Origin: Sipunculus nudus
Lineage: Eukaryota > Annelida > Sipuncula > Golfingiida > Sipunculidae
NCBI GenBank assembly: GCA_026874595.1
Contig: CM049316.1
Coordinates: 35,223,339 to 35,287,338 of the forward strand
Direction of reading: 5' to 3'
Length of the DNA: 64,000 nt
The notes below the pieces were generated by a model that saw nothing but the letters and a program-made list of their open reading frames with translations, had not been told where the DNA came from and searched no databases. The position numbers were made by a program, and so were the translations under genes. Shown one piece after another: positions 34,895 through 45,013 of this stretch (position 1 is its first letter; every line of letters begins with the position of its first letter).

Positions 34895-35048
34895 TCAAAA
34901 CGAGTTGCCGGAGGTACTTGGTTCGTCGCCTAGCCAGTCTTCTTCTGGGTTCCTGTTGCGCGCATGCGTACGCGCAATGGATTGTTGGTAGCTGTGAAGT
35001 TGTTTTTCCAAGGCAAAGTTCTCTGCCTGGAGCGCAAGGATCTCCCTT
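34895..35048 (-). CDS. Orphan terminal exon with coiled coil
   Basis: A good acceptor (tttttccatctttgcag) is followed by 50 codons and TGA. The sequence REILALQAENFALEKQLHSY has Leu/Ile/Phe at heptad spacing, so a coiled coil is likely. An acidic, Ser-rich tail follows, ending PSTSGNSF. An in-frame TAG lies 21 nt before the acceptor AG, so the frame depends on splicing. The GC-rich composition differs from the surroundings. Similar short C-terminal coiled coils occur in transposase-derived SANT/MADF proteins, but no assignment is possible. Upstream exons were not found. Confidence 0.4.
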
Positions 35049-35099
35049 CTGCAAAGATGGAAAAACTAGATTTTACAAATCATATACATGAACAATAAC

Positions 35100-36080
35100 A
35101 ATTAAGACAAAATATTTGATAACTTTACTAAAAAAAAAAGTTAATTTCGAAATTCAACCTTCAAAAACCTTTTACCAGATTAATTGCCATCACGCATGAC
35201 CATGGAATCAATGATAGGAGAAATGGCAAACTTAGACGAAATCTTCGATATATATCACAGATATGCAAGTTATTTGGCTGGTATTTCTTTCAGGACTTGA
35301 TTGGATGCGGATTAAGTTCACTGTGACCACTAAAACTGGTGCAAAATGTTAAAATAATCAAGGAGTTTCGCCATCAGTGTAAGCAACCTCTTCGGCTCTG
35401 ATACATAGACATCATAAATTCCAAAACACCATAATAACAAAATTCATTTAATTTCTGCTAGGCCTATATTAATTCCATGTAAACAGGAATAATGCTATCA
35501 AAAAGGCTGTACACTAGAAAAAAAGCTTTAAATTTTCTTGCAGTAAAAATTCCACATTCTCATTTTATTTTTTTATTTTTACCATTTTTCTGATTTCCTT
35601 TTTCCTTTTTTTTATTTTAAAAGATCACGATCAGGGAAATGTATCATTAATATGCTTGCTGTCCGTACAATATACTCCTCGAGAGTTAGGTGGCGATCTA
35701 GAGCTTCAGTTGGAGGAGTCACAGAGAAGGCCGATAATTGGCCCATATTTTCCATGGAATAAATATTGGTGCTTGTAACTGTTAAGTCCAAAATTAGAAA
35801 AAAAAATTCATAGAAAAGAAATAGATGAGTTAGCGAAAAGTTAAAAGAGCATAGCCAAAACCCAAGCCTGTCTAATCGCCATTTCCGCCGTTAGATCAAT
35901 TGCTCGAGTATTGCAGTTTATGGATATAAATGACCAATAGCTAATGAATATTCGTTACTGCATCCAGCAAACTGCCAACTACTAGTCCAACTACTAATCA
36001 TAGCTTGGGCGTCATTAGTCCTACTCTTGTGTCAATAATTATTGTCAATGAATACTTTTATGTAAATAGTTCATCATATA
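35100..36080. other. Intergenic, no firm gene
   Basis: AT-rich DNA. A minus-strand open stretch near 35640-35780 (including TPPTEALDRHLTLEEYIV) has a possible acceptor but no convincing donor or family match. Confidence 0.4.
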
Positions 36081-36250
36081 CATCTAAACAGATCTGATTT
36101 ATTTGCGCAAACTCTGTGCAGCCGATTATCCTATAGGTCCATAATATGGCATTGATAAGCCTCGGTGAAGACCAATCTCTTGTCATCAGTTCCATCAAAT
36201 GGTCTATACTCGGCAAGTTAGCCCCATGATCCCATCACTTGAATTTAATC
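36080..36250 (-). pseudogene. LDL-receptor class B (YWTD) repeat fragment, copy 2, with stop
   Basis: The minus strand reads PFDGTDDKRLVFTEAYQCHI, MDL, stop (TAG, 36131-36133), then DNRLHRVCANKSDLFRC. It aligns residue for residue with the copy at 37.6 kb. DGTDxxRLVFT and MDLxDNRLxxVxANKSxL fit the LDLR class B repeat, a strand set of a six-bladed propeller in LRP-type receptors. The stop replaces the CAG of the other copy. YW of YWTD has changed to HR. It is probably a decayed exon. Confidence 0.5.
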
Positions 36251-36962
36251 GACGGCAGATAGACGGTAACACATGTCATCTACGGTCTTCTCGCAAACTA
36301 TTTTGTTTTCCCTTTCTAACATGGCGCCTATTCTTTTAATTTGATGATGCAAACTTGACTTATATTCTCCTATGATGGTATTTGTAGTAATTAATGATAT
36401 CCACCTGAATAAAGTAAGGTCAATAAAATATCCAGAACATTAAAAAATGCACGGTGAGATGAATGTTACAGGCTCTTTTATATATAATTAAGAGAAACTT
36501 GATCGCAGTTTGAAAGTTTTTGCTTTCAGCTAAATCATTTTCACACTTTACTCGTATTCACTTCATACGGTGTCGAAGACCTACAAATCAACGTTCTGGT
36601 CACACTTCACCACAAGGGGAGGTAGTTTCGATATGAATGCGGTATTCGCATTTACGCTGGGTGAACACGCATTTACTGTATGCGTGTCGAACAACGTTTC
36701 CGTAATGCATACACCATACAAGGAATATTTTTGCGCATGCGCTGTATCTGCAAACATGATAAATGAGACGAATACATTATCGAACATGGTATTGAATGCG
36801 CTTTTTTACTGTTGTAGAATGTACACGAAGTGTATCGAATACTCTATGGAAAAAACGTATTGGAGAAACATATTCGACACGTTTGTAGTGTGGAAACGGT
36901 GTTTCATACGGTTAGGCCACACCAACAATGGAAATTGTTATACGGAATCGGCGCCCCAACTT

Positions 36963-37345
36963 AAAGGGGCCTATTCCGATATCTGACGTTAATTAACTAA
37001 ACATATCTTCCCTTGAACATTTAATAAAAATAAGCAAGAAAAAAGTCAATACCCCCAACATAGTCTGTTCTTTTTGTTTTTACCAACATGTTTATAACGT
37101 GTGGAACGTGTCAAACTAATCCAAACACCTTCAACAAGGATATCTGGTGACATACCAGGGTTTTGCAAAGGGCGTTTTGAAACTAGTAGTGATCTTCCAA
37201 CCTCCGTACATATGCAACAAACCGCATTAGATTACATGATTTTTCTGTTTGTCAACATTGGCGCATGCACCGTGATCAACAGCTTGTAGATAAACACGCT
37301 CATAAATCCGTCACTGATTCGTCATAAGAACTGTTTTAAAAGGAA
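36963..37345. repeat. Interspersed repeat (GGCCTATTCCGATAT family), copy 1
   Basis: The head AAAGGGGCCTATTCCGATAT and tail (CGCATGCACCGTG, AGCTTGTAGATAAA, TCCGTCACTG) match copies at 39485 and 39866. A further head-only copy lies at 38287. Type unknown. Confidence 0.55.
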
Positions 37346-37531
37346 TATCCTAGGAATATTCATTAATATATTCGCAATGTAAACCAGAAATAACAACAAT
37401 TCTACAGAAGAGGTAAGTGGATGATTGGCTTTGAATAGGACTGGTCTAAATTACCAACAGTCATCGCACGCGATCTCTCATGACAAATAGATCCCATGTC
37501 CAAACAGCTCATCAGGTCATTGGCCTGGTGC

Positions 37532-37774
37532 TCACTGGTTAATAACGTGCGTAGATAACTGTATAAGTGGGACATATTCATTAAGTGCATTTGAAAGGCA
37601 TAACAAATGTGATTTATTTGCGCTAACCCATTGAAGTTGATTATCCTGAAGATCCATAGCAGGACTAGTATAGCCCTCGTTTAAGACCACTCTTCGGTCA
37701 TAACAACCAGCAACTGGTCCATACAGCGCGGGATTAGTCATCATCCAATAACTTGAACCGATAATCAATGACAA
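37532..37774 (-). pseudogene. LDL-receptor class B (YWTD) repeat fragment, copy 1
   Basis: The open minus-strand frame includes CYDRRVVLNEGYTSPAMDLQ then DNQLQWVSANKSHLLC. This follows the class B pattern DGxxRRVVL-x-SP-AMD--xNxLYWxxxNxSxL, with the canonical YW changed to QW. The frame is intact for about 80 codons, but no clear splice pair was identified. LRP/LDLR propellers bind ligands extracellularly. Whether this is a live exon or a relic is unresolved. Call by motif, from the amino-acid match to copy 2. Confidence 0.5.
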
Positions 37775-37979
37775 ATATGCATAAACAAATGGCTCTCACG
37801 GTCTACTTTTACTAAGCTTTCTTCTTCTCCTTTTAATGTTATATCGGTGACGATCTATATATCACACAACCCTTCTGTACTTTCGTGAACTTTGAGCAGT
37901 GGAACGTGTTGAAAGTGGTATTGCAATAAAAACACTAAAACTGCATTGATGTTAAATCTGTGAATGAAGCTGTTAATAA

Positions 37980-38110
37980 ATCCGAATTGAATTCGAGTTA
38001 TTTAACTCGAGTACGAAAATAAGAACTCGAGTACTCGCATAGGCCTCAATTCTGAGCTATTTGTGGGAGTACTAGAGTCCGAGTTAATTCTTATAGAATG
38101 TACGACTCCA
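37980..38110. repeat. ACTCGAGTAC-rich degenerate repeat
   Basis: Several ACTCGAGT / GAGTACTAGAGTCCGAGTT motifs are packed in 130 bases, similar in style to the AAGTCC cluster near 9.85 kb. It is probably a transposon end. Confidence 0.35.
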
Positions 38111-38537
38111 AAAATTACTACTCAGCTCTACGTGTGGCGTATGCATATAAGATAAAGGCATGAATGCACTTCCAGTATTTTCATTTGAATGAACGACATT
38201 AAAGAAATTCTCCTTGTATGCGTTTAATTAGAGTCAAATGGATTATGTACTTTAAGTAGTTTGTTTCAGAATTAAGTTCAAAGTGAAAGGGGCCCTATTC
38301 TCCCATGTAAGATAAAAACTGAAACCAAATAAATTTGAATGAAATATCGCTAAAGATAGGTGATCAGGGGTGGCGGAATGAAACATTGTATTTCTAAATA
38401 AAAATCAATGTAACACTACCAATATCCCTTTTGATTATGCCACAAAACTCCTAGTACCAAGTTGGTTCTTGGGTCTTATTGTTAAATAACAGTTACGATA
38501 AAAGGTTTTCATGAGAAATAATGGGATCTAAAATAAT

Positions 38538-38776
38538 ACTTATCTGCTCAACCATTATGACACCCATCTACAGGAACAAAAAATATAAATTATCTGCTCA
38601 GCCATATGACACCCATCTACAGGAAGGAAAATATAAATTATCTGCTCAGCCACTATGACACCCATCTACAGGTGACGAAAAATATAAAATATCTGCTCAG
38701 CCACTTTGACACCCATCTACAGGAAGGAAAATATAAATTATCTGCTCAGCCACTATGACACCCATCTACAGGTGAC
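38538..38776. repeat. Tandem repeat, about 49-52 bp unit, five copies
   Basis: The unit has TTATCTGCTCAGCCACTATG then ACACCCATCTACAGG and AAGGAAAATATAAA. Alternating copies carry AGGAAGG or AGGTGACG, a small two-unit higher-order pattern. Confidence 0.9.
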
Positions 38777-39484
38777 TTGTGTCTATTTAAATTTACCTGT
38801 CCATTCAATCCTGGTTGACCACGTGATCAGAACTGATATTCCCACTACCCGGCACTAACATGACTGTAAGGCCATCTCTAATATACATAAAAAAAAGTTC
38901 AACTGTACTATATTCGAATTGGTTATTTTTCACCCGACCATATCTATTTTCAGTGTTAATTTTCTATCGATATGAGCAATAGAATATTTATAATGAACCT
39001 GCTAGCTGCTCATCTATATGAACCCTAGAATATGGTTAATGTACTTGATAAAAAACAATTGCGATCAAAAGGCTATTTACAATGTTCCTGGTATAGGTTC
39101 ACCTTAATAATGACCAGGTATTATTTATAATGTATAATAACCATTTAATTAGATGAACACCAGGCGAAAAATTATATACCTAGTAACTGTTCTCCTTTAT
39201 GCGTGGTAAACTGCCACGGCCATGATTATATAATGGCAGCTGACCATTTCAACCAATCATAAAACCTTAATTACACTCTCCATTACATGCAGTTTGATTG
39301 GTTCAGCTTTCCAACACTTGGCTGACGTGGCTGAAGCCAGCAAAAAGGCAAAACATACAGCGCTTTAGACAAGCATGGTGTAAATAAGGGCTTTGTAAAG
39401 AGTGTAAAAGGACACAGGTCAATGTACCTTGATGTAACCACAGAACTGGAGGCTTTTCATCGGGAAATAGCATGTGTATTAATT

Positions 39485-39860
39485 AAAGGGTCCTATTCCG
39501 TTATCTTATGTGTATAAAATAAAATAAAAACTTTTAATAAATACATGACAGCATGTTGCAGTCCCACGGCGCACTGGCTGCTCGTTTGATTTATATCCAA
39601 GTTTTAATAAAATGTGGGGGCGCCAAAATAATCGAAATTAATACAAGGACATCAAGCGGCAAATCAGGCGAACTGGGTACCGTATTGCCTTATACATGGT
39701 CAAACCAACAGTAGTTAGTGTACAAGAACCAGCTCGGGTTGTATAATTTTTATGTTTGTAAAAAGCGGCAGGTGTTCCGTGTTTACTAACAACGTGTAGA
39801 TAAAAGCCCATGTATCCATTATAGTGTCGTTATAGAAACTTTTCTGTAAAGCTGTATTTA
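39485..39860. repeat. Interspersed repeat (GGCCTATTCCGATAT family), copy 2
   Basis: It shares with copy 3 GTCCCACGGC, CTGGCTGC, TTTATATC, AAGTTTTAATAAAA and the GTGTAGATAAAA tail. Confidence 0.65.
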
Positions 39861-39865
39861 ATGTG

Positions 39866-40160
39866 TCTTAAAAGGGCATATTCCGATATATTTTGTGTCT
39901 AAGACCAAAATAACCTTTTATAAATATAAGACAAAAGTTGCGGTCCCACGGCTCTCTGGCTGCACGTCTGACTTATATCTAAGTTTTAATAAAAATTAAT
40001 CGAAATAAATCAAATAGTTATTGTGCAAGTATAACCACCTCGGGCTTAATGGTTTTCTGGTTTGTAAATTGGGGCACATGTACCGTGTTTCCTTAGAGCT
40101 TGTAGATATAATGGCTCCAGCATCCGTCACAGTGACTTTTTAAGAACGTTTTTAACAGGT
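39866..40160. repeat. Interspersed repeat (GGCCTATTCCGATAT family), copy 3
   Basis: It follows copy 2 directly in the same orientation and shares its motifs in order. The pair is a tandem duplication or two insertions. Confidence 0.65.
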
Positions 40161-40998
40161 ATAAACCTACAAAAAAGGTAGGTGTATAACAAAACTTCAA
40201 TCATACATACTTGTCAAAATACACGACGCCAGTGTTGTCATGGAAAGAGAGGTATAACTAGATAATAAAAAAAAGACTTCTATAAGCTTCATTTACATGC
40301 TTCAAGTTACACAATGTATGAAGCCGGAATGAGGTTTTAATAGGTGTTCAAACATAAGGATATTACATCATAATGTTTCACAATCGCGGGCTTGCTTATT
40401 GATCGCACAGTGCTTATGAAACGAGACTATTTGAATAATCAACGAAAAAAATCACAGAATTGCTTTCAGTGATAGAGAAATGACATTGGCAAACAGCAGC
40501 GACAAGAATTAAATACACAATTCCCCAGAACTCTGTAGCTGATTACCATAAAAAGAAGCAACCAGAGAGAAAATTGAACTACCGGTAACCATAGCAACCG
40601 TCGTCCTTGAGGAACGATCGTTACCCACGTACTCTCATGCTGTATACATAACAGATCTCTCAGGCATTAACATCTAGAAGGAAATCTTGAAGGAAATCTG
40701 CGTTGATTTCCTTATAATTCCCAGGATATAACTTTTACAGTTCTAAGTTCAAGGATAAATGACGCCGCCTTCTCCCACTCGAGGCGTTTTATTGTAAATT
40801 TCCTGTTTTGCTATCGGGGTTTTTCCCCAAGGCCTAAGTTCACCAGCAGCCAGTCCACATTGCCTGTGACATGTAGCGATAGAGTTTCTATAGGTTAGCT
40901 TGAATAAGAATACTCAATCTTAATTTTACTGAATTTATATTATTTCAAAATATTACCACATAAATATATAATATAAGTTATCCATATATATTGATGAT

Positions 40999-41032
<34 letters not shown>

Positions 41033-41654
41033 TTATTTATTCATTTACATACAAAACATTATCTTTTTAATTGACAGTTTTTGGGGGGATTCAGTAGAAT
41101 TCCGTATGGTGTTTGAAGCGGTGTCTCTAGAAGAAGCGATTTTTATCGTAAAACTTAAATTTTGTTCTTACATCTTGACATTTTTTCCGAACCTATGCTT
41201 TTTGTCCTAAGAATTCCTAGGTATTTCGGGAGACTTCGTAGAAGTTTGTAGGAAATTAATGGACGTTTCGTAGATAAATCGTGTTCGGTTCGTCAAAGAG
41301 AAGAAAACCGAGACCGCTTTGTAATGCTTCCGTTATATTAGTTAAGCCCAGCATTCAGGTTAGGACATAAAACATGAAAGTCTTAGCCTCTTATTCAAAC
41401 ATTTATGTTGAATACGATTTCAGAAAGATTTACGATTATGGTTTTGTATTATTTCGTACTTTGCTCGAGCATGATCGAGCTTTCGTACAGAAAATGGTAA
41501 AAGTACTAAATACTTAGTGAATAAGAAGACAAAATCTGCTGATTAGTGAACAAGGTCTGACATCATGCGCGACACCATAAGGATCAGCGAATATTTTTGT
41601 ATATTTTTATGCATGACACCCGTTGACTTCCTACCAAAAATCCTGGATCTGCGC

Positions 41655-41657
<3 letters not shown>
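40161..41657. other. Intergenic, no gene seen
   Basis: Contains an AT-repeat stretch at 40998-41033. No coding signal was recognised. Confidence 0.45.

Positions 41658-41722
<65 letters not shown>
41658..41722. repeat. (TA)n microsatellite
   Basis: About 32 uninterrupted TA units. Confidence 0.95.
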
Positions 41723-41726
<4 letters not shown>

Positions 41727-42320
41727 ACGGTATGAACCGTTTTTAGGAAACGATATACGATGTTATGATATTTGGAAATAGCATCGATTATATATCCTGA
41801 TATTGTATTGTGTACGCTAGGCATGATCATGGTTGTGTCTCGGAAATGTATCATTCATGGAATAAGTACGTCCAGTCGTAACCCAGATTTTCTCACGATT
41901 TCTCATAGATCGCCGATAATGGAAGACTCTGATAAATCTTCATTGACCATGGAAATATGTTTTAAAGGACGTCGCACGTCGAAGCTGACGATACCCTGTC
42001 GTAAGTTACTCGTAACCCAACAGAGCCTCAAAGACAAAGTGATAAATTATCGATTGAACTAAAGACATTTGCTCTTATGTCTATATTACAAGTTATAATC
42101 ATGGGACCCGAGCATGTATATTCCTGAAGTACAGAGGCCTAAATATTATTTTATTCCTATCATGTACCTATACCTTCATCCTCATTCAATAGACACAAGC
42201 CAGCAGGTCACTGGATTATCCTAACATTTTAAATTTATATCTATTCTGATAGCCCTGATCAATGTAGACTGACCTACCGTTCAGTAGTACTGAATTACCA
42301 CGTGTCTTGTCTATAATTAA

Positions 42321-42323
<3 letters not shown>

Positions 42324-42389
<66 letters not shown>

Positions 42390-42412
42390 TATAATAACAT
42401 GATTTTAATATC

Positions 42413-42468
<56 letters not shown>
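42324..42468. repeat. Compound (TAA)n microsatellite
   Basis: Two long TAA runs (42324-42390 and 42412-42468) are separated by about 20 bases. Confidence 0.95.
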
Positions 42469-42470
<2 letters not shown>

Positions 42471-42748
42471 GTAACTGTGATCCCTTGGCCTCTCCATAGA
42501 TTATCGTCTTAAGGTTTGTTTTAATATTAAAATTTCTATGTGTTTTACAGAGTCAATGAAAGAACAGCCCTTTTAATTTTTCACTTTTCTTATTTTAAAT
42601 ACTTTTTCAAATGAACACTTATTTCAAGCTGGTTTATGTTTATTTGAAAGGTGAAATGAATGATAGGACATGTATTTTTAGTAGTTTAACCCTAAAAATG
42701 AAACTACGTTTTTATATATAAATGAAGAAGAAACAGTCATATACTTAC

Positions 42749-42833
42749 GAACTCCAATAGCAGCAACGATGGTTATATTTATGAACAGCAGAGTCAGGCA
42801 GACCCGAACCAGTCGGATCAAAGAAACTAACAT
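42749..42833 (-). CDS. First coding exon with signal peptide, gene unidentified
   Basis: ATG at 42831-42833 opens MLVSLIRLVRVCLTLLFINI then TIVAAIGV, a basic N-region, a long hydrophobic core and an A-x-G-type cleavage area: a typical secretory signal. It ends in the strong donor gtaagtat with one base of the next codon. The frame also extends upstream without ATG to 42881. Downstream on the same strand are the YWTD fragments, so a secreted or type I receptor is plausible, but no exon with the matching phase was proven. Confidence 0.5.
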
Positions 42834-43928
42834 AGTTCTTGAGTTATCGCCTTTCTGTATTCCAGCATTAGACGGGTTCACTTACACTCATTAGAACGGT
42901 TTTCATCAACATATTCCAAATTAACAATACACTTAAACAAATGTAACGTCAAAATCACCGACGATGAATTTCGTCAGACCAGTTAACCTCGTGGTACCGA
43001 CATTTTAAATAGGAACAGGTGCTTCACATTTTAAAAACCCACACTAATGCGTGAGTCGCCCAGAATGGCTCGGGTTAATCAGCGGATATGTGTATAAATG
43101 AATTTCGGTGGGGCTTCAACAGTAAGTAATCATAGCGTGGTACAGGGCAGGGGCGAGCAAACACTGTCTCCCGGGGAAATCACTCGGAGACGCTAAGGTA
43201 TTCGGCTGACCGTTTGAAAGCGTTCAGTTGGCGTTGGAAACGAGATAATAAATAATTGTATTGAATGCGCGGGTAATCAGTTATAGCAAAGGAGGCTATA
43301 TTTGGGCCCGGTGCAATACCTTTTGACAGTGGAATATATTCGTGTTCTTTGCTTCGCTAGCTGTTAGGTATCAAGTCACTGAAACCGGAACACGTGTAGC
43401 TCCATCTAAGCAAACTAGTCTTCCAATCTAGTGGCATCTACGGCTTTATAATGAAGTCAAATTGGCAGTCTGTCGTGCCAATAGGCCATATATCAACACA
43501 CGTCCTTTGACTGGTACACGTTTTCTATTAGCTGCCGTGATATTTCGCATTAACTGCGTGCAGCTACAATTGAGGCTTTTGATATCTTATGTGATGGTTT
43601 TATGTTGGTCCTTGGCTCATGCTTACGTAATCATTCATAACAAATCGAATGTTGAGAAGCACAATAAAGCTTACACGAAAACTTTTTTATTTGAATATAT
43701 ATGTAAACAAAATATTTATATGTCAAGAGACAACTTTCGTCGGAATTGCCTGCTTTTAATAAAAATTTTAAAGAGTTGATTTAATGAGCATTCCAAATAT
43801 TAATGTTGTCATTTTCACCAGTATTATGCATGTATAGTGATGTACAATATAAGTGTACAACAAAGCATATTTCGAAACAAAATTAATAACCCTATTTCGT
43901 ATAATGATTATTTAAGCTTTGCCTTAAA

Positions 43929-43945
43929 TACACACACACACACAT

Positions 43946-44013
<68 letters not shown>
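43929..44013. repeat. (CA)n(TA)n compound microsatellite
   Basis: CA units followed by about 27 TA units. Confidence 0.95.
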
Positions 44014-44015
<2 letters not shown>

Positions 44016-44377
44016 TGGTGGTTGTGGCCAATGTTAGGTTCCTCCCCACAGCTATGATGCGGACTTCATAGTATTACTTATAATCGCCAGTGGAAATGCC
44101 GTGGACATTTGTAATACCGCTTTGAATTTTCGTCGTTTACTTCATTTACATCCGGAGATGGACTGGACTTTCGTAGAGTATTGAGTTATAGTAAACATTT
44201 GAACATAAGTTGATCGTCTGGACTTTAGTTCTTTCACGTAATACGACATTCCTGGGACTACATATATATATGATAAAATATTTATATATAATATATATGT
44301 GTAATTGCTAAATGATAAAACATTACACAGAATGGCTTGAATGCTACAAGCAGCAAGGAATTTTAGTCCATATGATG

Positions 44378-44378
<1 letters not shown>

Positions 44379-44434
<56 letters not shown>
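44379..44434. repeat. (TA)n microsatellite
   Basis: TA run with one interruption, 200 bases left of the Helitron-like element. Confidence 0.95.
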
Positions 44435-45013
44435 AATTCTCAGATCAATCACACTGCTTATTATATAATTATAATTTTAAATTTATAATTATATTTATAT
44501 ATAACAAAGAGTATTAAACAAATATTATTATCCGACAAATTACATTTAGTTGGATTATATAGATTCCAAGGCCTGGGTTTTGATGATGCCATTTTCTATG
44601 ATAATACCCTTAAATGTATGTATTCTATAGGAGAATAAAACAAGTGATTATGGGTCATGACGCTCAGCTGACTGGGAAGAGATTTGCAAAAGGAAATTTT
44701 ATCATCTAAATGTTAGTATATAACCATTGAACTGAAGCATCAAATAGATTAACGAACAGGCTGGGATTGTGTCTGCATTAATATATCTAAAAAATTGTGA
44801 AAAAATGTGTAAACCTTAAAAAAATACAGGTGGCTCCACCTGTCTGCAGAAACTAATAAAAACACTTAATGGTCAATATCCATGCAAAGAAGCATGGTGG
44901 TCTCTGGATTAGTTGTTCAGATACTTCAGCTTTTCCATTATTCTGAGGGATACTTTGAGGTCCTATAGCTTGAAGGATATGGGTAACAGAGACCTAATTT
45001 CAGGTTTCCACTA

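Noticed and set aside
35640-35780. Possible exon with TPPTEALDRHLTLEEYIV
   Set aside because: Open frame and an acceptor-like site exist, but there is no sound donor, no motif and no phase link to neighbours.
36570-36986. 138-codon plus-strand frame
   Set aside because: It runs into the interspersed repeat at 36963, has overlapping frames on the other strand and shows no recognisable motif.
41543-44037. Ile-Tyr-repeat frames over TA runs
   Set aside because: Translations of microsatellites.
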